Of a DNA stretch of 64,000 nt, positions 26,271-34,988 are shown in pieces; position 1 is the first letter of the stretch, and each line of letters starts with the position of its first letter. A program made the translations under genes and the position numbers. Under the pieces are notes generated by a model that was not told the DNA's origin, ran no database searches, and was given only the letters and a program-made list of their open reading frames with translations. Source of the stretch: Qiania dongpingensis (GTDB lineage: Bacteria > Bacillota > Clostridia > Lachnospirales > Lachnospiraceae); contig NZ_CP060634.1 in assembly GCF_014337195.1 (NCBI RefSeq), positions 62,001 through 126,000 on the forward strand, written 5' to 3'.

Positions 26271-26874
26271 TAAAAAGTGGGCCGTCAAACTTTAATTTCC
26301 CATCATTCAGGGAAAACTTCCAGACACAGCTGTTGGAAAGGCCGAGCCGTTCCAGACCGGCCGTAATACCGTGGACCGTATCGTGCATAAGCTTTTCTCC
26401 GGACAAGGCCTGAAGAGCCAGCATGACATCACCATGGGTGATCACGGCGGCCGGCGTTTTTCTTTCTTCCAGTGACAGGAGCGCCTCCTTGGCACGGACA
26501 GCTACCTGAGCATAGGATTCTCCTTCCGGATGGGGGACGCGGAAAGGATCTGCCAGCCAGGCTTTGTAGGCCCGAGAGTCGGAAGCTTTGATCTGCGCCC
26601 ATGTTTTTCCCTCCCAGCGTCCCATGTCGGTCTCTTTCATGGAGGGGAGCGGAAAAGGAGTGAGGCGAAGAACTTTTCCAAGTATCTGAGCTGTTTCCAG
26701 TGCCCGGGAAAGAGGGCTGGAGTACAGAGCTTTTATTGGCAGAGCCTTAAGGGATTCCGCCAAGGATTCTGCCTGGCTGCGGCCGGCCGCGTTTAACGGA
26801 ATGTCAGTCTGGCCCTGCATGATGCCGCGAACATTCCAATCGGTCTGACCGTGCCGGATAAGGTAAATTTCCAA
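26245..26874 (-). CDS. histidine phosphatase family protein
   Basis: 209 residues from a TTG start with AGAGGAAACGAC upstream, giving the usual MEIYLIRHGQTDWN N-terminus; a longer ATG start at 26949 is possible but adds an untypical extension. The catalytic His is in LIRHGQTDWN and the second in AVITHGDVMLAL (about 160). SSPLSRALETAQIL is a family block. It lies just upstream of the cobalamin riboswitch on the same strand and could be a second alpha-ribazole phosphatase, or a general phosphoglycerate mutase-like enzyme. Confidence 0.82.
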   Translation of the reverse strand: MEIYLIRHGQTDWNVRGIMQGQTDIPLNAAGRSQAESLAESLKALPIKALYSSPLSRALETAQILGKVLRLTPFPLPSMKETDMGRWEGKTWAQIKASDSRAYKAWLADPFRVPHPEGESYAQVAVRAKEALLSLEERKTPAAVITHGDVMLALQALSGEKLMHDTVHGITAGLERLGLSNSCVWKFSLNDGKLKFDGPLFIDNGFTGW

Positions 26875-27020
26875 GTCGTTTCCTCTTTCTAAAAAATTTA
26901 ATAAACGTTTATAATATGGTATCGTATCATATGGACTCTGTTTATGCAAATAACCGGGACGAATAGAGCAGAAAATCCGGCATAAAATGAACTGATGACG
27001 GAAAAGCCGGGAAGGTATCC

Positions 27021-28322
27021 ATGAAACAAAAACCTCATTACCAGAAAAAAAGCATCCGGAGGAGATGGGCGGCAGTTCTTTTTTCCTTGGTCATAGCCGT
27101 GATGGCGGTATGCCCGGCAGTTCCCATACTGGCAGAGGAACCGGCCGGATCCGGACCCTCCAATGGAGAAGGGACGATGTCTGTACCAGAGGAGCTGGGA
27201 CAGCTGTACGCCGTTTCTGCCGTTCTTCTGGACGGAGATTCCGGCCGGATCCTTTTTGAGAAAAACGGTCACGAGGTGCGGCCCATGGCCAGTACTACTA
27301 AGATCATGACCTGTATTCTGGCTTTGGAGACGCTTGATGAGGATACGGCTGTCACAGTTTCCGAATACGCCGCGTCTCAGCCAAAGGTTCATTTGGGCAT
27401 GCGGGCGGGGGAAGAATACCGCCTTGGGGACCTGCTGTATTCTCTGATGCTGGAATCCCATAACGATTCGGCCGTGGCCGTCGCAGAAGCGGCAGGAGGA
27501 AGCGTGGAAGGGTTTGCGGAAATGATGAACAAGAAAGCGAGGGAGATTGGATGCGAGGACACCTGCTTTCTGACGCCCAACGGTCTGGACGCGGAAAAAG
27601 ACGTGGACGGAGAAAAAAAAGTCCACTCCACGACTGCGGTAGATTTGGCGCGCATCATGCGCTATTGTACCATGGAATCGCCGGCAAAGGAACGGTTCCG
27701 GGAGATCACGGGAACAAAAGACTATGCTTTTTCGGCGGCAGGGAGGAGCTTTTCCTGTTATAATCACAATGCTTTTTTGTCCATGATGGAAGGAGCTTTT
27801 TCTGGAAAGACTGGTTTTACAGGAGACGCGGGATACTGCTATGTCGGGGCTCTGGAGAAGGATGGAAAAACGTTCATCGTGGCTCTTTTGGCCTGTGGAT
27901 GGCCAAATAATAAGAGCTATAAATGGAGCGATACCAAGAAGCTGATGGGCTATGGACTGGAGAATTATCAATACCGCGAGATTTATAAGGCGCCGGAGCT
28001 TAAGCCGGTACCGGTGTTAAATGGAATACCGGAAAGCGGAGAGCTTACGGACACAGCGGAGATTGGACTCGTAGAGGTAAAGGAAGAGGGGAGCAGATGG
28101 GAGCTGCTGATGAAAGAGGGAGAAGAAGTAAAGATTGAACAGACACTGGAGGAGAGCCTTGAGGCCCCTGTGACAGCAGGGCAGACTGTGGGACGGATCG
28201 TTTACAGCCTGAACGGTGAAATGGTGGCATCCAGCGAGATCCGCACGGCAGGACGGGTGGAAGCGGTCAGCTTATCTTGGTGTATTTCAAAAATAATTGA
28301 TAATTTTTTGTTAAATTTCTAA
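27021..28322 (+). CDS. D-alanyl-D-alanine carboxypeptidase (penicillin-binding protein, DacF/DacA type)
   Basis: 433 residues. It trims the terminal D-Ala from peptidoglycan stem peptides outside the membrane. An N-terminal signal peptide ends near PAVPILAEE. The penicillin-binding motifs are SxxK in ASTTKIMTC (about 91), SxN in ESHNDSAVA (about 147) and KTG in SGKTGFTGD (about 263). A smaller beta-domain follows, and the C-terminus ends in a short hydrophobic segment likely to anchor it. A TATAAT at 26910 with a poor -35 (TTCTAA) may be its promoter. Confidence 0.92.
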   Translation: MKQKPHYQKKSIRRRWAAVLFSLVIAVMAVCPAVPILAEEPAGSGPSNGEGTMSVPEELGQLYAVSAVLLDGDSGRILFEKNGHEVRPMASTTKIMTCILALETLDEDTAVTVSEYAASQPKVHLGMRAGEEYRLGDLLYSLMLESHNDSAVAVAEAAGGSVEGFAEMMNKKAREIGCEDTCFLTPNGLDAEKDVDGEKKVHSTTAVDLARIMRYCTMESPAKERFREITGTKDYAFSAAGRSFSCYNHNAFLSMMEGAFSGKTGFTGDAGYCYVGALEKDGKTFIVALLACGWPNNKSYKWSDTKKLMGYGLENYQYREIYKAPELKPVPVLNGIPESGELTDTAEIGLVEVKEEGSRWELLMKEGEEVKIEQTLEESLEAPVTAGQTVGRIVYSLNGEMVASSEIRTAGRVEAVSLSWCISKIIDNFLLNF

Positions 28323-28327
28323 AAACC

Positions 28328-28356
28328 GTGTCAGCATTCTCAGAATGTGCTATGAT
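28328..28356 (+). promoter_or_regulatory. possible promoter with palindromic spacer before the DUF5685 gene
   Basis: TATGAT at 28351 with a poor -35 (GTGTCA) 17 bp before it. The spacer holds the inverted repeat CATTCT-C-AGAATG, which could be an operator. Confidence 0.4.
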
Positions 28357-28418
28357 AAAAACAACGAAAGTATGTTGTAATGGAACAGTTGGACGATGAT
28401 ACGAGAGAGGGTGTGCAT

Positions 28419-29255
28419 ATGTTCGGATACGTGACGATCAATAAGCCGGAGCTTAAGATCAAGGATTTTAAACGATATCAGGGATATTACTGCGGACTGT
28501 GCAGAAGTCTTCGCATGCGGTACGGATTTACGGGACAGCTGGCTTTAAATTACGATATGGTATTTCTGGCGGCGCTTCTCACGGGGCTTTACGAGGGCGG
28601 AGAGTTTTTGTCCATGAGAAGATGTGCTCTCCATCCGACGGCAAAGCATATGTCGATCCAGAATCCTTATATTGACTATGCGGCGGATATGACGGTCCTT
28701 CTGACTTATCACAATCTGCTGGATGACTGGATGGATGACCGGAATGTGGGCTGTCTGGCGGCGGCCCGGATCCTGAGGAAAGACTGTGCGTCTTTAAGAG
28801 AAAAATATCCGCGTCAGTGGAACTCCATGGTAGAATATCTGAAGAAGCTTCATGCCTATGAGGAAAAGAAGGGAAAAAGCCTGGATACGGCAGCGAGATT
28901 CACCGGAGAGATGCTGGGAGAACTGCTTGTTTTTAAGGAAGATGAATGGGCCGCTTCTCTGAGAAGGATTGGATTCTATCTGGGTAAGTTCATATATTTG
29001 ATGGATGCGTATGAGGACCTGGAAGAAGATGAAAAGAAAGACCGGTATAATCCTCTCCGTGAAATGAAAGAAAAGGAAGAGTTTGACGTTTGGTGCGGCC
29101 AGGTGCTGACCATGATGATGGCGGAATGTTCCAGGGAATTTGAGCGCCTGCCTATTTTAAAGGATATTGATATTTTACGGAATATATTGTATGCTGGTGT
29201 ATGGACAAAGTACGATATCATAAAAAAGAAGAGAGCAGAAAGAACGGGAGAATAG
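28419..29255 (+). CDS. DUF5685 family protein
   Basis: 278 residues from ATG at 28419, which has AGAGAGGG upstream and gives the usual [17 protein letters not shown] start; an ATG at 28380 is less likely. The CGLCRSL motif near residue 20 and a later [19 protein letters not shown] segment are typical. The protein is alpha-helical and looks soluble. Cys residues in the N-terminal part could bind metal or a prenyl-type ligand, but the family has no established function that I know. It is followed after 1 bp by a DnaJ-domain gene, a pairing I have seen as common in Clostridia. Confidence 0.8.
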   Translation: MFGYVTINKPELKIKDFKRYQGYYCGLCRSLRMRYGFTGQLALNYDMVFLAALLTGLYEGGEFLSMRRCALHPTAKHMSIQNPYIDYAADMTVLLTYHNLLDDWMDDRNVGCLAAARILRKDCASLREKYPRQWNSMVEYLKKLHAYEEKKGKSLDTAARFTGEMLGELLVFKEDEWAASLRRIGFYLGKFIYLMDAYEDLEEDEKKDRYNPLREMKEKEEFDVWCGQVLTMMMAECSREFERLPILKDIDILRNILYAGVWTKYDIIKKKRAERTGE

Positions 29256-29256
29256 C

Positions 29257-29973
29257 ATGGACCCTTATAAAGTGCTGGGAGTGGATTCCTCGGCATCCGA
29301 TGAAGAGATAAAAAAAGCATATAGGAATCTGAGCAGGAAATATCACCCGGATTCCAATGTAAACAGCGCCCATCCGGAAATTGCCGAGGCAAAGTTTAAA
29401 GAGGTTCAGCAGGCTTATGAGATCATCATGAAGCATAGGCAGAACGGAGGCAGCGAAAGCTTTGATTCCGGAGGCTATGGCGGAGGCACCTATGGGGGAC
29501 GGGAATATCAGGATCCCTTCGGCGGCTTTGGGGGGTTCGGAGGCTTTGGCGGTTTCGGAGGTTTCGGAGGCGCTTACGGCGGAAGCAGTCAGCGCCAGAA
29601 CACTTATCAGAGCGAGACGGACAGCCATCTCCGGGCTGCTGCTAATTATATTAATTCCGCGCACTATAAGGAAGCGCTCAACGTATTGTCAGGAATCAGC
29701 AATCGGAATGGGACCTGGTATTATTACCATGCCGCTGCCAATTCAGGACTGGGAAATAATATTGAAGCCATGGAGTCGGCGAAAAAAGCGGTTGAGCTGG
29801 AGCCGGACAACCAGCAGTTCCGTACACTGCTCAACCAGCTGCAGTCTGGAGGGAGCTGGTATCAGTCCATGGGAGAAGGCTACGGGCGGAGTATGGGCGG
29901 CGCGAGCAATTGGTGCTGCCAGATAATCGCGCTGAATGCCATATTGAATCTGTGCTGCTGCCGGCCTTTCTGA
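29257..29973 (+). CDS. J-domain protein with Gly/Phe-rich linker and TPR-like C-terminus
   Basis: 238 residues. The J domain occupies about 1-65, with the HPD motif in RKYHPDSN, which stimulates DnaK ATPase. A Gly/Phe/Tyr-rich stretch follows (about 70-115, repeated GGFGGF units). Residues about 125-195 hold two tetratricopeptide-like helices ([33 protein letters not shown]). It lacks the zinc domain of classical DnaJ, so it is a co-chaperone for a special client. The client may be the DUF5685 protein encoded next to it. Confidence 0.9.
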   Translation: MDPYKVLGVDSSASDEEIKKAYRNLSRKYHPDSNVNSAHPEIAEAKFKEVQQAYEIIMKHRQNGGSESFDSGGYGGGTYGGREYQDPFGGFGGFGGFGGFGGFGGAYGGSSQRQNTYQSETDSHLRAAANYINSAHYKEALNVLSGISNRNGTWYYYHAAANSGLGNNIEAMESAKKAVELEPDNQQFRTLLNQLQSGGSWYQSMGEGYGRSMGGASNWCCQIIALNAILNLCCCRPF

Positions 29974-30030
29974 TTTTATGGATATGAGAGCGGCAAGCTC
30001 ATTTTGTCTGTGCCGAAGGGAGGAAGGGTT

Positions 30031-30432
30031 ATGAATCCGATCATTAAAGGAATCCATCATGTGGGCATCAAGCCTGCCAGAAAAGATTTTGAAAAGGTGA
30101 CGGCGTTTTACACCGGCTTATTGGAGCTTCACCTGGAAAGAAGCTGGACAAAGGAGGGTGCACGGGGGGCGATGGTGTCCGCCGGAGGAGGCAGCTTTAT
30201 AGAGATCATAGAAGTAGACGATGGTGCAGCTTTATCACCGAACCGATCTGTCCATCTGGCTTTTCATGTATCTGATACGGATGAAATGATATCCCGGGTG
30301 CGGAATGCGGGATATGAGATTCTTGTGGAGCCGAAGGATGTCTGTCTTCCGTCGGAGCCTCCTTATTCCATACGGGTAGGATTCTGCAGAGGACCGGCGG
30401 GTGAAGAAATTGAGTTTTTCTGTGAGCGGTGA
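30031..30432 (+). CDS. VOC (glyoxalase/bleomycin resistance) family protein
   Basis: 133 residues from ATG at 30031 with GGGAGGAAGGG upstream. The fold signature is IKGIHHVGIKPA at the start (metal-ligand His), FIEIIEVDD in the middle, and the second half VHLAFHVSDTDEMI ending in GEEIEFFCER (metal-ligand Glu). Such proteins catalyse isomerisation or dioxygenation of small molecules on a divalent metal; the substrate is unknown. A terminator follows directly. Confidence 0.88.
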   Translation: MNPIIKGIHHVGIKPARKDFEKVTAFYTGLLELHLERSWTKEGARGAMVSAGGGSFIEIIEVDDGAALSPNRSVHLAFHVSDTDEMISRVRNAGYEILVEPKDVCLPSEPPYSIRVGFCRGPAGEEIEFFCER

Positions 30433-30436
30433 CGGC

Positions 30437-30458
30437 GTCCGGATGGTCCGGGCTTTTT
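30437..30458 (+). terminator. intrinsic terminator after the VOC gene
   Basis: GTCCGGA, loop TGG, TCCGGGC (one G-U pair), then TTTTT. Confidence 0.75.
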
Positions 30459-30463
30459 ATGAG

Positions 30464-30528
30464 TTCATACCTTGCCGCACGAAGTGCGCCCGCCCGGAGG
30501 GCATGAATTAAGGGATGCCCTTGGGTAT
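30464..30528 (+). repeat. 65-bp intergenic repeat, copy 1
   Basis: Direct repeat that differs from copy 2 at one position (CACGAAG against CACAAAG). It begins TTCATACCTTGCCGCAC and ends CCCTTGGGTAT. Internally GGGCAT and ATGCCC can pair around a 10-base loop, so it may fold as RNA or act as a REP-like element. Confidence 0.85.
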
Positions 30529-30564
30529 GCGATATAGGACTGCTGCGCGGTTTTTGCGCTGCGA

Positions 30565-30596
30565 GAACGGCACAGCTTTGGCTGCTGCCGTTTTTC
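30565..30596 (+). terminator. terminator-like hairpin between the two repeat copies
   Basis: AACGGCACAGC, loop TTTG, GCTGCTGCCGTT (one bulge) followed by a T run. No gene ends here other than the repeat element itself. Confidence 0.55.
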
Positions 30597-30598
30597 AT

Positions 30599-30663
30599 TT
30601 CATACCTTGCCGCACAAAGTGCGCCCGCCCGGAGGGCATGAATTAAGGGATGCCCTTGGGTAT
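30599..30663 (+). repeat. 65-bp intergenic repeat, copy 2
   Basis: Second copy of the element at 30464, 64 of 65 positions identical, in the same orientation and 135 bp apart start to start. Confidence 0.85.
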
Positions 30664-31492
30664 ACCTTTGAATACCTTTCAAACAAGTTTTCTTAATCTG
30701 GCTTACAAGGCAAGAGGAAATCCGATTCCATCCAGGCGGCTCGCTGGCAGCCGTAACCAGAATCTTTACGGCCTCCAGTCGGTTCTTTCCAACTGACATG
30801 GATAAATCGATATTTTTCCATGTCAGATTCCAACAAAAATCCGCATGATATGCGATTTTTGCCTCCCTGCGGCCGGGAAAATTCTGCTAACGCCTTTGCG
30901 GCGCTCCCCTTACGATGGAATCGAATCATTCCTCTTGCTCTTTCTTCCGCACCGAAATAAGCGCTCATTTGCCTCGAAAGCCATTGAGGCAGTCCACCGC
31001 AGCCCGCTGCCGTAAGGCGCGCGGGCCGTGTGGATATCCGATTCTTTTCTGGAATCAATGAAACGAAAATCATCCAGATTGGTGCGGCAGGCAGGGCACC
31101 GGCAGAAGGATTCCGGGGCGGCCTAAAGGTGAGCGCCGCAGGGCAGCGGCCGGTGTTCCCCAGGCGGAAGGAGACAGAAACGGAAATACCGATTCCGTTT
31201 CTGAGTGAACAGGAGATGGGAACTCATAAAGATTTCCCGTCGACATGTGAGCGGTACTCCTGGAGCGGGGATAAGGCGGCTCCTGCATCGCCAGCGAACC
31301 GAAATCGTGACGGTCCGGAACTTCTGCCGGTGTCTAACTGGGGCTTGGCCGGAGCTTATTAAGAATGATTCCAAAAAGTGTTTTGTATCATACCCAAGGA
31401 CTTCTCAATACTCAAGTTTGTATTTTGAAACATAGAAAGTGTTATTTCTTTGTGATAAGCTCCTAAATTGTGACAAAACTCTTAAATAATTC
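30664..31492. other. non-coding, hairpin-rich intergenic stretch
   Basis: No frame here has a ribosome binding site plus a recognisable protein. GC-rich up to about 31370, then AT-rich up to the promoter at 31493. Hairpins visible: CTGACATGGA/TCCATGTCAG (30793-30826), AAAAATC(C)GCAT/ATGCGATTTTT (30835-30860) and CAGAAACGGA/TCCGTTTCTG (31175-31203). The motif ATCCGATTC occurs twice (near 30718 and 31036), with a close variant near 30920. It may be a decayed repeat or an undescribed RNA. Confidence 0.6.
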
Positions 31493-31521
31493 TTGATAAT
31501 TTATTGCCTTTAAGATATAAT
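31493..31521 (+). promoter_or_regulatory. sigma-A promoter of the decarboxylase operon
   Basis: TTGATA, a 17-bp spacer and perfect TATAAT, with GGAGG and the ATG at 31578 downstream. No riboswitch-like structure is seen in the short leader. Confidence 0.75.
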
Positions 31522-31577
31522 TAAAATCGGCAGAAAATTGTTTTACTTTTAAATAAATGAAAATGGAGGACTGCAAA

Positions 31578-33032
31578 ATGAGTAATTTATCAACAGGAAA
31601 AGCAAGCGAGAGAATCGCTGGCTTACTTGACGCTCAGAGCTTCGTGGAAATCGGCAGTTATGTAACAGCCCGAAGCACTGATTTTAATTTGCCGGAAAAA
31701 GAGACGCCGGCAGATGGCGTTATTACCGGTTACGGTACGATCGACGGTAATCTGGTGTATGTGTACAGTCAGGACGCTTCCGTGCTTGGCGGTTCCATGG
31801 GCGAGATGCATGCGAAAAAGATTTCTAATGTATACGCTCTGGCTATGAAGATGGGAGCACCGGTCATCGGTCTCGTTGACTGTGCCGGACTCAGGCTTCA
31901 GGAAGGAACGGACGCTTTGCAGGCGTTTGGAGAGCTTTATAAAAACCAGACGGATGCTTCCGGTGTGATTCCTCAGATCACGGCTGTTTTCGGAACCTGC
32001 GGCGGCGGTATGGGCGTAGTGCCGGCCCTTACGGATTTTACTTTCATGGAGAAGGAAAAGGCCAGGCTGTTTGTAAACGCTCCCAATGCGCTGGACGGCA
32101 ATATCGTGTCAAAGTGCGATACGGCTTCCGCGGCTTACCAGAGCGAAGCAATCGGCTCTGTGGACGTTGCGGCGGCGGAGTCTGAGATTTTTGAAGAGAT
32201 TCGGACCCTTATTTCCGTTTTACCTGCAAACAATGAGGACGATATGTCCTACGATGAATGTACAGATGACTTAAACCGCGTATGTGACGGACTTGAAAAC
32301 TGTGCGGGAGATACCTCCATTGCCCTGTCCATGATTTCAGACGACAATTTCTTCTTCGAGACCAAGAGGGAATACGCAAAGGAAATGGTCACCGGTTTTA
32401 TCCGCCTGAACGGCACCACGGTAGGGGCGGTAGCAAACCGTTCCGAAATCTGTGATGAAGAGGGAAAAGCCGTTTCGACCTTTGATAATGTGCTGACAAG
32501 CGCCGGCTGCAGAAAAGCTGCGGAGTTTGTGGAGTTCTGTGACGCATTCAGCATTCCGGTTCTGACACTTACCAATGTAAAAGGCTATAAAGCCGATATG
32601 CATCAGGAGAGAAAGATTGCGAAAGCGGTGGCGGATATGACTTATGCGTTTGCCAATGCCACAGTGGCAAAAGTAAATGTGATCGTAGGGGCTGCCTATG
32701 GAAGCGCTTATGTCGCGATGAACAGCAAATCCATCGGCGCAGATGTCGTGTTCGCATGGCCGGATGCTTCCGTCGGTATGATGGATGCCACCAGCGCTGC
32801 AAGGATCATCTATGCGGATGAGATTGAAAAAGCAGACAACGGGGCTGCGCTTTTGGCGGAGAAAGCCAAGGCATATGCAGAGCTCCAGTCCAGCGCGCTG
32901 TCCGCGGCGAAGAGAGGCTATGTGGACAATATCATCGATGCTCAGGATACAAGGAAATATGTGATCGGCGCATTTGAGATGCTTTTCACCAAAAGGGAAG
33001 AGCGCCCGGCCAAAAAACACGGAACAGTCTAA
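31578..33032 (+). CDS. mmdA: acyl-CoA carboxyltransferase subunit (MmdA type)
   Basis: 484 residues from the ATG with GGAGG upstream. It belongs to the crotonase-fold biotin-dependent carboxyltransferases (methylmalonyl-CoA decarboxylase alpha, transcarboxylase 12S, PccB). Family blocks are TPADGVITGYGTIDG, SQDASVLGGSMGEMHAKKI, GCGGGMG-like CGGGMGVVPAL, and MHQERKIAKAVADM. It takes the carboxyl group from an acyl-CoA, probably methylmalonyl-CoA, and loads it on the biotin carrier encoded at 33400. It is slightly shorter than most MmdA proteins, so another acyl-CoA or carboxylic acid substrate cannot be excluded. Confidence 0.88.
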   Translation: MSNLSTGKASERIAGLLDAQSFVEIGSYVTARSTDFNLPEKETPADGVITGYGTIDGNLVYVYSQDASVLGGSMGEMHAKKISNVYALAMKMGAPVIGLVDCAGLRLQEGTDALQAFGELYKNQTDASGVIPQITAVFGTCGGGMGVVPALTDFTFMEKEKARLFVNAPNALDGNIVSKCDTASAAYQSEAIGSVDVAAAESEIFEEIRTLISVLPANNEDDMSYDECTDDLNRVCDGLENCAGDTSIALSMISDDNFFFETKREYAKEMVTGFIRLNGTTVGAVANRSEICDEEGKAVSTFDNVLTSAGCRKAAEFVEFCDAFSIPVLTLTNVKGYKADMHQERKIAKAVADMTYAFANATVAKVNVIVGAAYGSAYVAMNSKSIGADVVFAWPDASVGMMDATSAARIIYADEIEKADNGAALLAEKAKAYAELQSSALSAAKRGYVDNIIDAQDTRKYVIGAFEMLFTKREERPAKKHGTV

Positions 33033-33047
33033 AAATGAGGTGAGCAT

Positions 33048-33374
33048 ATGAGCTTAAGTAATATTTTTGCAGACGCCCTTTCCAATACGCTTCTCGGTAT
33101 GGGGACGGTGTTCGTCGTATTGATCATCATCATCCTGGTGATCATGCTGATGAGCAAATGTGTCCGTTCTTACGAGAACAGAGGAAAAGAGGCTTTGGAA
33201 GCACCGAAGGCTGCGGCTCCGGTTATGCCGGCTGCGCCTGTGGAAGAGGAAGAAGTTACGGATGATCTGGAATTAGTCGCGGTTATCACTGCAGCCGTGG
33301 CGGCATCTGCGGGAACTTCCACCGATGGTTTTGTAGTACGCTCCATCAAGAGAGCACAGCATAGAAATTGGTAA
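33048..33374 (+). CDS. OadG/MmdD-type membrane anchor subunit
   Basis: 108 residues. One membrane helix (about 15-36, rich in Val and Ile), an Ala/Pro-rich linker, and the C-terminal block ELVAVITAAVAASAG with FVVRSIKRAQ are typical of the gamma/delta subunit. It holds the carboxyltransferase on the sodium-pumping beta subunit. 15 bp after mmdA and 25 bp before the biotin carrier gene. Confidence 0.88.
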   Translation: MSLSNIFADALSNTLLGMGTVFVVLIIIILVIMLMSKCVRSYENRGKEALEAPKAAAPVMPAAPVEEEEVTDDLELVAVITAAVAASAGTSTDGFVVRSIKRAQHRNW

Positions 33375-33399
33375 AATAAGAATTCAGGAGGAAATCATA

Positions 33400-33777
33400 A
33401 TGAAAAATTATACAATTACAGTAAATGGTGTGGCATATGATGTGACAGTGGAAGAAGCAGGCGCAGGAAGCGCACCGGCAGCGGCTCCTAAGGCGGCTCC
33501 GAAAGCAGCTCCCAAGGCGGCTCCGGCAGCGGCTCCGAAAGCAGCACCGGCAGGCGGCGCGGGCAGCATTCAGGTAAAAGCGGGCGCGGCCGGAAAGGTC
33601 TTCAAACTGGAAGCCAGCGTAGGACAGGCGGTAAAAGCAGGAGATCCTGTCGTTGTCATTGAGGCAATGAAGATGGAAATTCCCGTTGTGGCACCCGAGG
33701 ACGGCACCGTGGCCAGCATTGACGTGGCAGTCGGCGACGAGATTGCGGCAGGCGCAGTTTTGGCGACCCTGAACTAA
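33400..33777 (+). CDS. mmdC: biotin carboxyl carrier subunit (MmdC type)
   Basis: 125 residues. The N-terminal strand pair (YTITVNGVAYDVTVEE) is followed by an Ala-Pro-Lys linker of repeated AAPK units (about 25-52). The biotinyl domain carries the Lys of the EAMKMEIPV motif (about 91) and ends with GDEIAAGAVLATLN. The carrier moves carboxybiotin between the carboxyltransferases and the membrane beta subunit. The repeated linker is a protein feature, not a DNA repeat array. Confidence 0.95.
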   Translation: MKNYTITVNGVAYDVTVEEAGAGSAPAAAPKAAPKAAPKAAPAAAPKAAPAGGAGSIQVKAGAAGKVFKLEASVGQAVKAGDPVVVIEAMKMEIPVVAPEDGTVASIDVAVGDEIAAGAVLATLN

Positions 33778-33840
33778 TCACTCATTTCCATTGTTTCTGG
33801 AAACGAATTCATCTTACAATGCGAAATGGGAGGTAGCGCA

Positions 33841-34965
33841 ATGAATATTTTTGATACGTTAGGGAACCTGCTGGGGCAGACTGCGTTCTTAGGCCTCGAA
33901 TGGGGAAACTACCTGATGATTGTAGTTGCCTGTGCGTTCCTTTATCTGGCGATCGCGAAAGGGTTTGAGCCCCTTCTTCTCGTTCCGATTGCCTTTGGTA
34001 TGTTGCTCGTTAATATTTATCCGCCGATCATGGAAGAGGGAGGCCTTCTGAACTACTTTTTCAAGCTGGATGAGTGGGCGATCCTGCCGTCCTTAATCTT
34101 CATGGGGGTAGGCGCGCAGACCGATTTCGGTCCGCTGATCGCGAATCCAAAGAGCTTCCTTTTGGGAGCGGCCGCTCAGTTCGGCATCTATGCCGCGTAT
34201 ATCGGCGCGATGCTTCTTGGCTTTGGTGACAAAGCGGCTGCAGCTATCGCTATTATCGGCGGCGCCGACGGCCCTACGTCCATCTTCCTGGCCAACAAGC
34301 TGGGACAGCAGGCGATTCTCGGACCGATCGCAGTGGCGGCATATTCCTATATGTCCCTGGTGCCGATCATCCAGCCGCCTATCATGAAGCTCCTTACCAC
34401 AGAAAAAGAGCGGAAAATCAAGATGGAGCAGCTTCGTCCGGTATCCAAACTGGAAAGAATCCTGTTCCCAATCATCGTAACTATCGTTGTCTGCATGATT
34501 CTGCCCTCTACAGCGCCGTTAGTCGGTATGCTGATGCTCGGCAACCTGTTTAAGGAATCCGGTGTGGTAAGACAGCTGACAGAGACTGCTTCCAACGCCA
34601 TGATGTATATCGTAGTCATCCTGCTTGGTACTTCTGTTGGCGCGACCACGAGTGCATCTGCATTCCTCAATGTGGCTACTTTAAAGATCGTCCTGCTCGG
34701 ACTGATCGCGTTCGCGTTCGGTACGGCGGCAGGAGTGCTTCTCGGCAAGCTGATGTGCAAGCTTTCCGGCGGCAAGATCAATCCGCTCATCGGCTCTGCC
34801 GGCGTATCCGCAGTTCCGATGGCTGCCCGTGTATCCCAGAAGGTTGGTGCTGAAGCAGACCCGACTAACTTCCTGTTAATGCACGCCATGGGCCCCAACG
34901 TAGCAGGTGTTATCGGTACGGCAGTGGCTGCCGGTACCTTTATGGCAGTATTCGGTGTGAAATAA
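33841..34965 (+). CDS. mmdB: sodium-translocating decarboxylase beta subunit
   Basis: 374 residues from ATG at 33841 with GGGAGG upstream. A highly hydrophobic membrane protein with the family blocks [25 protein letters not shown] (conserved Asp used in decarboxylation and sodium transport), and [18 protein letters not shown]. It decarboxylates carboxybiotin and exports two sodium ions, turning decarboxylation energy into a sodium gradient. Beta subunits of oxaloacetate, methylmalonyl-CoA and glutaconyl-CoA pumps look alike. Confidence 0.95.
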   Translation: MNIFDTLGNLLGQTAFLGLEWGNYLMIVVACAFLYLAIAKGFEPLLLVPIAFGMLLVNIYPPIMEEGGLLNYFFKLDEWAILPSLIFMGVGAQTDFGPLIANPKSFLLGAAAQFGIYAAYIGAMLLGFGDKAAAAIAIIGGADGPTSIFLANKLGQQAILGPIAVAAYSYMSLVPIIQPPIMKLLTTEKERKIKMEQLRPVSKLERILFPIIVTIVVCMILPSTAPLVGMLMLGNLFKESGVVRQLTETASNAMMYIVVILLGTSVGATTSASAFLNVATLKIVLLGLIAFAFGTAAGVLLGKLMCKLSGGKINPLIGSAGVSAVPMAARVSQKVGAEADPTNFLLMHAMGPNVAGVIGTAVAAGTFMAVFGVK

Positions 34966-34988
34966 TAGAGAAGACAGGAGGAAATAAC

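Noticed and set aside
29515..29575. Short GGCTTTGG-type repeats
   Set aside because: They code for the Gly/Phe-rich linker of the J-domain protein.
30206..30799. Minus-strand frame containing the peptide HPLIHALRAGAL twice
   Set aside because: The repeated peptide is only the translation of the 65-bp DNA repeat, the frame also runs into the VOC gene, and no ribosome binding site is present.
30693..31073. Minus-strand frame of 126 codons in the intergenic stretch
   Set aside because: It crosses several hairpins and has no family match or translation signal. It may be a relic, but I cannot support it as a gene.
31030..31362. Plus-strand frame of 110 codons in the same stretch
   Set aside because: No ribosome binding site, low-complexity composition and no recognisable domain.
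33480..33560. Short DNA repeats of Ala-Pro-Lys codons that resemble a repeat array
   Set aside because: They code for the flexible linker of the biotin carrier protein and are not spaced like a CRISPR array.
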